A stretch of DNA of 64,000 nt, taken from NCBI GenBank assembly GCA_021292165.1, contig CM037877.1:127414402-127478401 (forward strand). The letters run 5' to 3'. Shown here one piece after another: positions 21,208-33,367 of this stretch; the stretch's first letter is position 1, and every line of letters starts with the position of its first letter. Both the position numbers and the translations under genes were made by a program. The DNA is from Shinisaurus crocodilurus (Eukaryota > Chordata > Lepidosauria > Squamata > Shinisauridae). The notes beneath the pieces were generated by a model. It was not told the DNA's origin, ran no database searches, and saw only the letters and a list, made by a program, of their open reading frames with translations.

Positions 21208-22350
21208 AATCATAGAATCATAGAAAAGTAGAGTTGGAAGGGGCCTACAAGGCGATCGAGTCCAACCCCCTGCTCAATGCAGGAATCCAGGTCAAAGCAT
21301 CCCAGACAGATGGCTGTCCAGCCGCACCTTGAATGCCTCCAGAGTGGGAGAGCTCACCACCTCCCTAGGTAGTTTGTTCCATTGTCTTATTGCTCTGACA
21401 GTCAGGAAATTTTTCCTGATGTTTAGGTGGAATCTAGGTTCCTGTAACTTGAGCCCATTATTCCGTTTCCTCCAAACTGGGATGATCGAGAAGAGATCCT
21501 GGCCCTCCTCTGTGTGACATCCCTTCAAATACTGGAAGAGTGCGATCATATCTCCCCTCAGTCTCCTCTTCTGAAGGCTAAACATGCCCAGTTCTTTCAG
21601 TCTCTCCTCATAGGGCCTTGTTTCCAGTCCCTTTATCATCCTTGTTGCCCTCCTCTGAACCCTCTCCAGTTTGTCTATGTCCTTCTTAAAGTGTGGTGCC
21701 CAGAACTGGACGCAGTACTCAAGATGAGGCCTAACCAGTGCCGAGTAAAGGGGAATTATCACTTCACGCGATTTGGAAGCTATACTACTATTAATGCAGC
21801 CCAAAATAGCATTTGCCTTCTTTGCAGCCACATCGCATTGCTGGCTCATATTCAGTTTGTGATCTACCACAATTCCAAGATCCTTCTCACTGGTAGTATT
21901 GTTGAGCCAAGTGTCCCCCATTCTGTAACTCTGCATTTGGTTTCCTCTCCCTAGGTGCAGCACTTGGCATTTATCCCTATTAAATCTCATTCTGTTGTTT
22001 ACAGCCCAGTGCTCCAGCCTATCGAGGTCACTTTGAATTTTGTTTCTGTCTTCCAGAGTATTAGCTGTTCCACCCAACTTTGTGCCATCTGCAAATTTGA
22101 TAAGCATTCCCTGTACCTCCTCATCCAAGTCATTAATAAAAATGTTGAAGAGCACTGTGCCCAGGACCGAGCCCTGTGGTACCCCGCTCGTTACCTCTCC
22201 CCAGTTTGAGAAGGAACCATTGATAAGCACTCTTTGAGTCCGATTCTGTAGCCAATTGTGGATCCACCTGATAGTTGTTCCATCTAGCCCACTTTTAGCT
22301 AGCTTGCTAATCAGGATATCATGAGGCACTTTGTCGAGATCTCCTTTGTA
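21208..22350 (-). mobile_element. CR1 LINE, 5'-truncated
   Basis: Minus-strand CR1 holding the last third of ORF2 and the typical 3' end (the 'agttggaaggggcctacaag' block and ATTCTATG-type terminal units around 21208-21260). The 5' end is lost around 22350, just upstream of a DKVPHDIL-like motif. It is the best preserved CR1 here; related scraps lie at 6759, 21030, 34086 (5' part) and 59276. Confidence 0.92.
21292..22329 (-). pseudogene. CR1 reverse transcriptase C-terminal part
   Basis: A 345-residue open frame covering the palm and thumb of CR1 ORF2. GVPQGSVLG is at 49-57. The catalytic box reads FADG (79-82) where FADD is expected, so the second catalytic aspartate is lost. The C-terminal domain contains [19 protein letters not shown] and ends SHLSGML. 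An intact ORF2 also has an endonuclease and is roughly three times longer, so this is a dead fragment despite its open frame. Confidence 0.92.
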
Positions 22351-23738
22351 ATTGAGTACCTTCTCAAAGCAGCCCTACTGGCCTGCCTCTTGAGGTGACA
22401 ATGCTCTTGGAGCGCTCTGCCTCCAAAGAGACAGATCTGAAGCATCACCTCTGAGGGACCAGGATCATCTTGGGTGGTGCCAGGGTCCTGTGAGGCAACC
22501 TGTTCTTGCTCCAAGGGTTCCAGCTCTTCATCTGATAAGGAATCCCCCGGGGAAGTCATGACAGATATAGTCAATTCCATCATTTAGCTAGGCACTGTGT
22601 GAAGAAGGACTTCCTTTGATCCTTACTGAATCTCCCATCATTCAGCTTCATGGCATGGCCCTGCTGAGTTCTAGTATTGTGAGAGAACGAAAACCTTCTC
22701 CCTACCCCCCAGCTGTCAGCCCCATTCCTGGCTGCTCACCTTGGTTACTCTCCTTGGTTTGAACCCACCCATGGGTTCCCCATGGCCCCCAGGCTTCAGG
22801 TTTGCTGGGGCTGGCATCTCTCCCCACCCCCTCGGTAATTTGGGACAGGGAGACCTGGCCTCTGAGAAAGACTAGCAAAACATGGACTAAACTTTATGGA
22901 ATTGGCCCTTCCATTGCTTACCGCCCTCCCCAGTGGCATAGGTGAGAGGTGGTGGTTTCATTAAAAAAAAAGTTTTTGCTGTCTCTCATGATGCTCATTG
23001 TGTAGCATCATTCCATGGGGCCTTTGTAGGAAGGAAATGGTGATCACCTGTGTTGAACTTCCAGCACTGCAGTTTGGAACATCTTCCTGGGCATTAATAT
23101 GGACAGTAAAATATGTTTTGGCTCTGCACTGGTCCTGCCTACTCTGGATGGCCGCTGGGTCTTCCTAGGCAGGAAGAAATATAACTGCCTTCCCGTTTGG
23201 GCCTGGAACCTTTTCCGGGGGGGAAATGGTATTCCTGGTTCAGGTGTATTTTGTTTTCCTCTTTGAATTCAGCACTGCACCTGGCTTTCTCACCTTGCAG
23301 GTCTTATGACCTTGCCACCTCAAGGTCATTGGCATTCTGACAGCTGCCAATGGCTCAGCTCTAGCAGGAGCCAGATTGAAAAGGGTCCAGGAAGGACATT
23401 TCACCCAGGAATACGTGGAGCTGATCAGTCACCACACAGTCCACTGCTTTGACTGGATATAGGCATAAAACTGGTCAGGTCCTCCCCTGTGATGGTGAGT
23501 TCTTTTCCATCAACATTGCATCTTCTCACCATTGTCCAGTGCAGCTTTTCTGAGTGGTTCATGACCTATTGCAATCTGTGTCAAGGAGACAGATGGTGGA
23601 ACAATTGGTGCCATGCTGTGAGGAGTTTGCATGACACTTTGAAGTTATACTTGAATTCTGTCAGAACGTGGATGCCACAATTAATGCAGTTCCATTAGTA
23701 GAGGTGTACAGAACACTGACTGGTTTAATTTTATTGGA
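22351..23738. other. No recognised feature
   Basis: A segment at 22380-22580 is rich in 'ctcca' and 'gagg' phrases and might be an old LTR fragment, but no ends or duplication are visible. The rest is unrecognised. Confidence 0.4.
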
Positions 23739-23807
23739 GCACCTTGTTGACATCCTCAGGGCTCAAAAACGGAAACTCTTTGAGGCCTGAGGATGTCAAC
23801 AAGGTGC
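23739..23807. repeat. 22-bp perfect inverted repeat
   Basis: gcaccttgttgacatcctca at 23739-23758 (plus gg to 23760) is exactly inverted at 23786-23807 across a 25-nt loop. The right arm is coding sequence of the adjacent L2 fragment, so the left arm is an inverted duplicate of it. Confidence 0.9.
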
Positions 23808-24030
23808 TTGGCCAAGTCCGGTTGACCACCTGTGTGCTTGATCCTTGCCCTTCCTGGCTTCTTACATCTAATAGGGAGCAGATGTCTGCCTGGGTCCAGG
23901 AGATAGTAAATTCCCTCTTGAGAGAGGGGGTTGTACTGGTATCCTTAAAGCAGGTGGTAATTAGGCCACTCCTGAGAAGCCTAACTAGGATCCAGAAGAT
24001 GTTAACTGCTTTTGGCTGGTTGCCAGTATC
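23770..24030 (+). pseudogene. L2-type LINE fragment, RT N-terminal region
   Basis: Encodes LRPEDVNKVLGQVR, TTCVLDPCPSWLL and VVIRPLL, a block I recognise from L2-like reverse transcriptases just before the fingers domain. Both ends are lost and both are bordered by short perfect fold-backs. Confidence 0.75.
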
Positions 24031-24041
24031 CCCTTCCTGAG

Positions 24042-24155
24042 CTGGTCAACTCCAGATACATTCAAGAGTATCTGGAGTTGACCAGGAACCACCAGCTCAA
24101 GCATGCTGGGAGTTGTAGGCCAAAAACATCTGGGGACCCAAGGTTGGAGAACAGT
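24042..24155. mobile_element. Half of fold-back MITE H with a separate 18-bp fold-back
   Basis: ctggtcaactccagatac (24042-24059) is inverted exactly at 24068-24085. From about 24100 the right arm of family H follows (GCATGCTGGGAGTTGTAGGC ... GGTTGGAGAACAGTG). The left arm is missing. Confidence 0.75.
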
Positions 24156-25922
24156 GGTCAGCATTCACACTCAACAGAGAATTGACCTCCTCTCCCAGCG
24201 TAACAGGCTGGTGTGGATGCTGTGTATCAGTTCTATCTGCATTTTGACCTGATCTCTTCTTGCCTTACTCAGTTGGCACACTCATACCTACCTAAAGGAA
24301 TCCAACTGGCTGCCAAAAAGGGGCCACTAACCCACATTTTAATACCTTTTGTTCTAGCTGCTCAGACACCTTAGGAAGGTTAATGTATTTTAATTACACA
24401 TTGTTAGAGGAGAGGTTGATGGAAAGAAGAGAGATGGATGAAAAAGTGGAGGGATCGTGTACTTGGATAATTAGGGTGGCTTCTGCCCTCAGGGTTTCTA
24501 GCCAATCAGGCAAAGACTCCCTGTTTCTTCTCCTCTATTTCTTGCCTTTATCTCTTCCTGTCTGTGTGATGTCAGTGAGGACACCTTGGAGATACCTACC
24601 CAGAGGAAACTGCCAGGCCAGGGAAAGGCGTAGGAAAGTCCACGGTCCCAGCCCAAGGCCCAGAACAGATTCCCACTTGACGAACACTTGCTAATTAAAC
24701 CTCTGTTTGTCAGTGTTGCTCTGGAGCACTGACAAGAAGAGACAGCTGTCAGTAGGAGGCCATGAGAGCATAGGGATGATTGAGAGTGGGGAGGTAATGA
24801 ATCAGAGGAGGAGCAGGAGGTCGACTCAGGGAATTGGGTGAGCATCAGCTGAGCAGTCACAGACCAGACAGATCTTGTGGTTCTTACAGATTTAGGGAAA
24901 GAATCCTGCAGGGACTGGACATGGGGGAGACGAGACTTACTGCGAACAGGGAGTTTGGTGTTGGTCACAGAATTCCAGTGATGGTCTCAGGTTTTAATGT
25001 ATGTATTAATATATTTATTTCCTACCTCTCTGCCCCACAAAGTGGAACACCCACTCGTTCTTTTTTTTAAGGCACATTCCGAGCTCTTATTGTCACAAAG
25101 ACAGGGTTGAAGCTACATGGGCAATGTCTGGCTAGCAGAATTACAAGTGATCAGAAATGGGTGAGTGAGTAAGGCTTCAACGCCCTGAATGACTCTTTAC
25201 CCCCTCCTCTAGTTAGCAGAAGCAGAAAAAATAATAGTATAACAAACAAATGTATGCAAATTTTCACACATTGCAGATTCAACTTTTTGTGGCATATAAT
25301 TTTGGTTACTTTTGGTGCAAAATGTATCTGTTTTTAAAGCATAAATAAGATGCTCTTGTAGATAAAGCACATAGACTCTTTTATCTCTGTAGATATGCAG
25401 TAACTGCAAGCATGAAATAATATCTGTAGTATGACAATGAACACAGGCGCATCTTGCCTTAGAATGAGTGACATTCCTTGAAGGAGTTTTTTGTACAGAT
25501 ACCAGTGTTTCCTCTGCAGGTCTGTGCATTTTCTTCATGTAGGCATTGCTTCTATCTTGCTGTGCTTCCATCTGTGTATGAGAGTGAGTGTACGGCTTTA
25601 GGAGCAGAGATATATTTTGTCAGGATGAAAGGCGGGTGAGGATATTGTGTGGCTGACAGGGCTCCAAAGAGTAAGTGACAGGAGACCGGAGAGGCAAAGC
25701 AAGCCGAAACCATTATCCCCCATCACATGGTGGAGGCTGCCTGTTCCTGAGCATGGCCATTAACACAGTGTCATTTCCAATGCTGACAGCTGGGGATTGG
25801 CACCTGACATGGATTGGCAGAAAAAGGTGAGTTCTCAGTGCAGGTACATGTCAGGAGCTTGCTGCTTCACATAGGGAAGCCCACACAGGGCCGCTGGCCC
25901 TTTAAACAGGAGACATCCCACC
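24156..25922. other. No recognised feature
   Basis: No gene or repeat family could be supported. Scattered short open frames show no domains. Confidence 0.45.
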
Positions 25923-26167
25923 ATGTGTGGCATAGTGGTGAGAGGGTTGGACTGGGACTTGGGAGATCTGGGTTCTAGTCCCCGCTCTGCCATGAAACTC
26001 ACTGGGTGACTCCAGTCACTGCCTCTCAGACTAACCTACCTCACGGGGTTGTTGTAAGGATAAAATAGAGAGGAGGAGGAGGATTATGTAAGCCGCCTTG
26101 GGTTCCTTCCGGGGAAAAAAGGCAGGATATAAATATAATAAATAGATACGGTAGATAGATAGATAGA
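25923..26167 (+). mobile_element. tRNA-derived SINE, copy 1
   Basis: A-box region 'tggcatagtggtgagag', box B 'gggttctagtcc', a conserved body ('tcactgggtgact', 'taacctacctcac', 'gggttgttgtaaggataaaa') and the LINE-like tail 'gtaagccgccttgggttcc' ending in 'ataaatagat' and (AGAT)n. Four copies of this SINE occur here, all in the plus orientation. Confidence 0.9.
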
Positions 26168-26599
26168 TTGCCTATAGAACCTGCGTGGGCCAGGCCCTTG
26201 ACCAGAATGGCTTTCATCCTGCCTTGCTCTGATCTACAGCAGTGCAACTTGTCTAGTCAGTGCAATGGTTGATAATAATTCTTTTCCTTAACTGACAAGG
26301 AAGGAATGTGCCTTGGGGCTAAAGTAGATGTTACAGGGGCATTCACAGTTATGTGTATGTCTGTTCCATTCACATATAAAGTGGAGTGAGATGGAGCGAG
26401 GATATAGTCTAATTTTGAAAGCAAAATGGGCACATGGATGAGGAGACCTGAGAAGGGCCATCTTCTCCTATATGAACCTCTCTGGTTATTAAGGTCTTAG
26501 AAGTCTGACTCTGGGTGTTTCTGCCTTCTCAGGTAAGGTGAGTGGATACCAGGGTACCAGTCTGTTGAGTGGTGGCACCTTAGTTGAGGAATTCCCTCC

Positions 26600-26880
26600 C
26601 TTCTTCAGTTCAGCTGATGTCAAACGTGAAGTCTTTTAAGCAGTAGGTAATGGTGATTTTGTTTTCCAAGGCTTTTTAGTTTTAACAGCTCTTAAGATGT
26701 TATTGAGTGGCTCTTATATTTGTGATTTGCTGGTGTTTGAAAATGGTGCTGTTTTCTCTTGTTTATCATTTTTATTCCTGTCTATTTTATATTATTGTTT
26801 TAAAAACTAGGCTGTAAGCCACTTTGAAAATATTTTTTTGAAATGCAAGGTAAATATTTTAAATGAATAAAAAAGTAAAT
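26600..26880 (+). repeat. LINE 3' tail
   Basis: The T-rich stretch ending 'ggctgtaagccactttgaa' and '...aatattttaaatgaataaa' resembles another common squamate LINE 3' untranslated tail. No coding part is attached. Confidence 0.45.
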
Positions 26881-27634
26881 TCCTACCCTGTGTTCCATAC
26901 TTTCAGCAGGAACATTTCTGCAAGCCTGGTTCCAATGCCAGAAGGGAGCTAGGCTGGGGAAAAGGCACCTGAAGCAAGAGAGCAAAAGGTTAATGCGGCC
27001 CGGGAGGCGACAACTCCGCTCACCTATGCAGGCCCCAGCCCTGCTTTATATGTGAAACAAGGCAGCATTTGGATAAGAAAAATAGCTGCCGCCCGCGTCA
27101 CCTTTTTGGCCCTTCGTTTGCTGTTTTATCTGGGGGGGGGGGGGCAAAAAGAGAAACAAGGTAATGATGGATGAACTCTGGAAAACTAGATAGCATGATG
27201 CTCATAGCGTCTGACATCTTCTCCCCAGAGTGCTATATAAATGCTAGTCAGTGACTGGGTTCACACGACATGCTACAGCGTCTGGGTGGGAGACTGCCTA
27301 AGAGCCCCGTGTAAATCACCCTGTGAGGGCCAACTGACAATCACCTGAGGTGATCTTGTCTGTACCATTCTGGGATCTGTGTGTCTGAACTTCGAGGGGC
27401 TATGTGGGTATGGCCAATGATGTGGCTCATCCCCATGTAAACATTTCTTCTTCTGGTTAATATCTTCATATATACACAGGTTCCTGGCATGGCATGAGAT
27501 CACAATGTGTCTCTTAAGTTCCTGAAGTTTGAGCAGGATATAAGAATGACCTAAAGAATTAATGAGAGCCTTAGAAAGCTCCTCCAAGGCTGGCAAGCTA
27601 ACTGCAGGGGAGGCACATCTGTTTTACAGTGCTG
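26881..27634. other. No recognised feature
   Basis: A 12-nt G run at 27133-27144 and a 'gactgggttcacacgacatg' motif at 27252 (see the 27921-28357 element). Otherwise nothing could be supported. Confidence 0.4.
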
Positions 27635-27753
27635 CAGTGTTCTCCAACCTTGGGTCCCCAGATGTTTTTGGCCTACATCTATGCATAGCTGGCTGGGGCA
27701 TGCTGGGAGTTGTAGGCCAAAAACATCTGAGGACCCAAGGTTGGAGAACACTG
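27635..27753. mobile_element. Fold-back hAT MITE (family H), copy 3
   Basis: Full palindrome with both arms; the left arm carries a small change near its centre ('tacatctatgcatagc'). Flanks CAGTGCTG and AGTTAGTG match poorly, so the duplication has decayed or been altered. Confidence 0.82.
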
Positions 27754-27920
27754 AGTTAGTGAATGCTTGGGCAAGGGATAGTCATGAAACCACAGCACCT
27801 TGGTAAGGAACTCATGGAGCTGGGAGAGAGGAAAATAATACCAGGGCAAATAGCCAGCATCTGATTGCAAATGTTGCTTCCTCCACTGGTCTTTCTAAAG
27901 CCTCCTAAACAGGAACCAAT

Positions 27921-28357
27921 GACTGGGTTCACACAGCATGATAAGCCACGGTAGCTTACAAGCCATGTTTGTTTGAAAGTGGCTTGTCATGTTGTCTGAA
28001 CTTGGCCAGAATGGCTTCTGCATGGTTAATAAACCTTGCTGCTGGGTTCAGACAACACGGCCACCCAATCTGAAACAAAGTGTGGTGTATTGGTGAGAGT
28101 GTTGGATTGGGACTCAGGAGATCTGGGTTCTAGTCCCTGCTTGGCCACGAAACTCATTGGGTGACTTTGGGCAAGTCACTGCCTCTCAGCCTAACCTACC
28201 TCACAGGGTTGTTGTGAGGATAAAACGGAGAGGAGGAGGAGGATTCTGTAAGCCGCCTTGGGTTCCTTGCAGGAAAAAAGGCGGGGTATAAATATAATAA
28301 ATAATAAATATAATAAATAAATAAATAAATAGCTTACCGTGTTGTGTGAACCCAGTC
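27921..28357. mobile_element. TIR element with nested SINE
   Basis: Ends GACTGGGTTCACAC and its inverse GTGTGAACCCAGTC, flanked by AAT on both sides (27918-27920 and 28358-28360). A 3-bp duplication would suit a PIF/Harbinger-type MITE, but three bases are weak evidence. A SINE (28078-28330) lies inside. Related end motifs occur at 6868, 8010 and 27252. Confidence 0.5.
28078..28330 (+). mobile_element. tRNA-derived SINE, copy 2
   Basis: Same structure as the copy at 25923, with 'gggttctagtcc' box B and tail 'gtaagccgccttgggttcc' followed by (ATAA)n. Confidence 0.9.
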
Positions 28358-28360
28358 AAT

Positions 28361-29778
28361 GAGTGTATGCTGGTGGCAGCAATGTTTATGCCAAGATTAT
28401 TTTCTATTCAGTCTTGGTGCTAATATTGGAAAACAGATGCACAGCTTAAACCCACAAGGATCCAAGTTCAGAATTGAATTGTGTATAAGAAGTGATTGCC
28501 ATAGTGAAACCTTTCAAAACAGCTGTGCCTCTCAGCACATAATGAGAAAAAGGTGCATTGCATTAAAAATATTTTTTAAATCATGTTTTTCTTGTACCAA
28601 AGAAATTGTACCAAAGAAATGAAGAACACACATACCCCTTTTTTGATCCACCCTGAATCAGGTGGGCTGCTGGCTTTCTTTTTAAGTCTTTTCTTCATAT
28701 CTGCTCAAGTATTTAGTGCTTCATTTTTATTTTAGCTTTTATTTTATTTTTAATATCTTGAAAACTGTTCTAAGGGGTGTGTGTGTATGTGGGGGGGGGG
28801 GGGGAAGTACCTTTGTAACCATAGCCAGCCAATCTGTGTTGTGCACTGCCCTTTTCCAAAAGTGGGAAATTGCTTTGTGATTGATACAAGGGTTACCCAG
28901 TCTGGGCTGTGCAGATCCAGCCTGCTCAAGAGTAGAAGAACAGGGCTTGATCTGGATGAAAAGATGTATTTTTCCAGAAGTGCGGTTCGTATGCTTCCTC
29001 AGCGGGCTCACTGCTGAAAATATAGACATCTCTATTGTGTGCACCCCAAGATCCTGGAGCCATTGCCTCTGCCCAAAAGGGGACAGTGCAAAATAGATAC
29101 TCTTAGGGCTGGCTCAGATACGTGTCCGTTTCTTCTGCAGTGGGCTCGTATGTAATCTTGCAAGCACCCACAATTTTGATTGCCACAATTCTTATGATTG
29201 GATTTCTGGCACATCCAACAAGGGAATCCCAGCAATCTGTGTGTAACTGGGAACACAGGCACTACTGGTTCACTGCTTTCTTGAGAGGAGGCTGCCACAC
29301 ATGTCTGAACCAGCCCTTATCCTACCAAGGACACATCTATAGTAATAAGCAGATATTTTTTTTTAAAAAAAAAACACCAAACACTAATTCAGCTGTTTGA
29401 TGAAACCCCTGGAATCACAGTTTTGTGCTGCTGTTTCTGAGAACAACTGTGTTAGAAATCCATCGCCCTTTCACTGTTCTAAACTTTCTAGGGTTCTTTT
29501 GAGGAAGTCATAGCAGTTAAATTACTTTACAGATGCAGTGTAGACATTCCTCCTGCATAATTTACGGCTAATGAGAGGCCTTGCTCAGAAGCGAGCCCAC
29601 TGCTGCCTGGACGTTTGCAGCCTTCCACAAGGTGAGGATGGGGGCTGGGCTTGCAGAGGGGTAGGCAGGAAAGGGGCGGGAAAGGAGGTAAAAATCAATC
29701 AGGCTTTTTGAGTAGTCAGTGAACATCCCTTAAAAAATTCATTTATACCTGTGGTGTTCAGTTTAATGCAGTTTAAAG
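28361..29778. other. No recognised feature
   Basis: A G run at 28790-28804. No gene or family could be supported. Confidence 0.45.
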
Positions 29779-29913
29779 CAGTGTTCTCCAACCTTGGGTC
29801 CCCAGATGTTTTTGGCCTACAACTCCCAGCATGCCCCAGCCAGCTATGCTGACTGGGGCATGCTAGGAGTTGTAGGCCAAAAACATCTGGGGACCCAAGG
29901 TTGGAGAACACTG
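29779..29913. mobile_element. Fold-back hAT MITE (family H), copy 4
   Basis: Nearly perfect palindrome, 135 bp, centre 'ccagccagctatgctgactgg'-like. Flanks GTTTAAAG (29771-29778) and CTTTAAAG (29914-29921) match at 7 of 8 positions. Confidence 0.9.
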
Positions 29914-32025
29914 CTTTAAAGCCTTTAGAATGATCCCTGTCAAAGCTTGCTCACAGGTCTGTCCCCAGACAATTCTTGATCTCTAGCTTTACCAGATTTA
30001 TGTGCTAAGAGGAACATGTCAAAATTATTCACAGTAAAAACATATGGAGCTTTTCTATGAAGTAGACCTGGCATCTTAGTTTGTGAACAACAGGAGGCAG
30101 ACGTGAGAAGCTGGGCTAGGATGGCAGGAGTGTGTTGTACAGAAACAGTGGCAAAGTGTGAGGATCTCGGCAGGTTTGTGTGCTGAAAGCACAGAGTGGG
30201 GATGGTACTAGGCTGGCATTGGGCTGAGGGTGCTCACCTAGCTCTGTGTATGTGTGTGTGTGTGTGATGACGGAGAGGTGGGGGGGACAGGAACATTGTT
30301 AATCAGTGCTCATTACCATCAAGGCAGCTGTATAAGGGGCTCATTAAGGCCTTCCTGGAGGGAGCAGTCAGAGAGCACCTCTACAATGCAGCCTGACATC
30401 TCCCCAAATGAGCATGGGTCAGACAGGGGCTTGCCAGCTCCTGCCAGCACTGCCTTTTCCAACTGATTAAAATCAATTCTAAGTGGATTCCCTTCTGGCC
30501 CTTGGCGCCCGTCATTCAGCCTGATGGCTTGTCACTCACTGTTTCTTTTCTCTTGCTAGTGATGGGGCTTTCAACCCCTTGGCCTGCACAGTGGAGGGAC
30601 AGTTCTAACTATTCTGTGAAGTTGGGGTGATATTGCTCTGCTGTTTGAGCACAGTTTGCTCATCTTGTCCCTCTCTATACCAGCAAAGTGGCAGTAGGAA
30701 GAGGGCCTTGGTTGGTATCACTCCATTCTCCAGTGTCTGTTGTATATCTGTCCAGGCCTTACCTCCGTTTTTCTGGGTTCTGTCTATACACACGCCCCTT
30801 GGAAATGGTTCAAAAATCTTTGCAAGCAGATACAAAGAAGCATCCCAAAGAGGCAGCAATGATGCTGACACTAAGGAATGCAAGGGCTGTAAATGTGCAT
30901 TTGGCTAAGAGACAGTGCTGTTGGCCAAATTCCCTGCCTTCCAAGCCCCAGACAGATTTCAATTGGCCTGATGGGGTTACTTTTCTAGTTGGTTTTTATT
31001 TTTGCCTCGTGGCTTGGTATTTATGACCAACTTACCAAATGGCCAAATTACAGCTTGCCTTTATTTAAATGAATCACACACATGGCTTAATTTGTGGCAG
31101 GGCTTATTAGGGCTCAGGCCCAGCATCTATTTTCAAAGCCAAGGCTCAATGCTAGAACATATGATGAAGAATAGATGAAAAGCCCTTGAGCTCTTGCAGA
31201 GTACATTTCCCTCACGTTTAGCTATAGAGAGTCTCCACACATCAGGAGTAAAGAGAAAGGTCTTCCAGAGCAGAAGGTGGTTTTAGAGACAGATGAGCCC
31301 CAGCATCTCTCTTTCTAGAGGTGCTTCCAGAATTCCATGTGGAGAACTTCTAGCACTACCAATGAGAAGGCATTGAGCTTTTCTAGACAAGGCTGTTAAT
31401 CTGCTGCAGCTACTTTTTGGTTTTATCACAGAATTGAGATCTGAGCACTACACACGGAGCGTTTCCAGCTTTTCTGCTACATAACCTCTAGGTGGCACTG
31501 AGGTATAGTGGAATAGCACAAATACACAAAAGGAAATTATGCTTTCTTTCACCTTTACAATTACCGTAAGTGCCACAGATCCCCTGCTTTCAAAAAAACT
31601 TGCGGAAAGTGCTGTTTACAAACAGAAGTGAAGGTGGAGGGTCACGAGGTCCTCTAAAGAACCCGTAAACAACTATGAGTAGGGAATGATGAGCGCACAA
31701 CAAATGCCTCATGCAGAAAAGCTCTAAGAGAAAAGACAGAAGTAGTAGTGGAAAAATGTAGTAGTAGTGGGAGGGTTATGAGTTGAAGACAAAATTGTCT
31801 GGACCCCCATAAAATTACATGAATGAGGCAGAGTGATGGCATGATGAAAGCCTTGTCTAGAAGCACTGTATACCCGAGCAGAAGGATATGTGGCAGCCAT
31901 AGTATAAACAGATCAAAGACTCAGAAACAGTTTGAATTATGTCTGTGGCATTTGATATAGTCAGCAATTATTAAAACTCCTCATGTACACCACAATCGCT
32001 TCAAGTCTATCTGCTGCAAAGCTGC
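29914..32025. other. Unrecognised sequence
   Basis: No gene or repeat family recognised. Segments around 30440-30560 and 30950-31140 look unique and AT-balanced and are candidates for conserved noncoding DNA, which cannot be judged without alignment. Confidence 0.4.
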
Positions 32026-32717
32026 TGTCGGGCCTTGCCCTAGCACAGAGGGAGATTCACGGTCAGACACAGATTTTGCCTCTGGGGAAGAGCTGGGAGA
32101 GTCGGCAGCAGCTGCGGGGCCTTCGAGACGAGGCAGTGCAGTCCTGCCAGGCCTCCCAGTGATCAGGGGGAGGGAGAGACGATTGAGGCCATGTTAGTTA
32201 ACTCTCCTCAGCTGGGAGACTTGGCCTTGGACGGAGCTTCCCCTTACCAGTCAGGGACTTTGTCCATGGCCATTGAGCAACAAGAAGCAGTCTCTCCAGG
32301 GGAGGGGGTCTCTGAGATGGGCCCGTTGGCAAGGCGTCAGCAAAAGAGGGCAGGACAGAAACGCCCTGTCCGGAGGAGTCATAGGTTGAGGGGTCGGTTT
32401 CCCTGTCAGGATCCACTCTCAGCAGTGACTCCTAGTAGTGCCTCCTCCCACTGTATATAAACTCGGGTAGTCCCACAGGCCCACTGTAGGTGATAACACT
32501 CCGTCGTTCTGGACTACTTCCCACATCCTTGGATTTCTGGCACGTTTGTTGGGCTTTGGTGAGTGGGATTTGTATGACAAATGATTGCTGGGTGATTTTA
32601 TATTGCTTGGCATTGATTGCCTCCAAGAGAGCAATTCACTGGTCAAGTGGATTGCACCAATAAAGGACTGTCTCTAAGACTGATTGCCTTCTCTGTGCTG
32701 GGGGCTGGAACGGGACA
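32026..32717 (+). mobile_element. Solo LTR, family not identified
   Basis: Starts TGTCGGGCC and ends GGGACA. A TATA box (TATATAAA, 32454-32461) and AATAAA (32659-32664) are in the right order and spacing for U3-R-U5. Flanking pentamers GCTGC (32021-32025) and GTTGC (32718-32722) match at 4 of 5. It does not resemble the Gmr1-like LTRs; it could be gypsy or ERV. Confidence 0.65.
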
Positions 32718-33367
32718 GTTGCAACATCAACAGTATCTTACCATGCATCTTGGTCCCTTTGTTTCTTTGAGTCCAGTGAACAATGCACAAACCCTTCTCT
32801 AGTTTAGAAGTTGCATTGTTCGCTTTGTTCTGCACATTTGTTGGTTCCAGAGTACTTGTAGCATATGGTACCATAGCTGGTCATGCTCTGGGCTTATGAA
32901 TACCAGCAAGGATTCTTTTGCACTCTACTGCTGTTTTTTGGCAAAGCAGATTTGGACAGGAACTTCCTCACCTTAGGAGTTGGTTCTGGGTGTTTGTTTT
33001 TTTCCTCTTGATCAGTGGCATGTATTTTTACTTGTGTCTGGGCTCTAATAAATATTATAGCCCTGCAAATGGGCTCAATGTAGGCTCAGGTTTTAGGTCT
33101 TATAGAGCAGCTCATAAAATAAAGTTCAGAAATAGACTCATCCAAGTTTGAGAGTTCAGCTTAGTTAGTTTTTAAAAACACACACTAAAAGGAACTCAGC
33201 TCCTGCAAAAAAACACAAAAAAGGAACTCAGCCCTAATTAGATTGGCTGCAGCAGCAGTTGGGGCAAGCTAGTTGGAGGAGGCAGGCTTCCAAGAGACAA
33301 TTCTCAGAGTGTGAGGAGCCCCAGTGACAAAGCATAAGTGCACAAGCCAGTTACGGTAAGCACCCGT
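32718..33367. other. No recognised feature
   Basis: AT-rich; nothing could be supported. Confidence 0.45.

Noticed and set aside
21292..22329. Functional reverse transcriptase gene
   Set aside because: Open for 345 residues but truncated, lacking the endonuclease and with FADG in the catalytic box.
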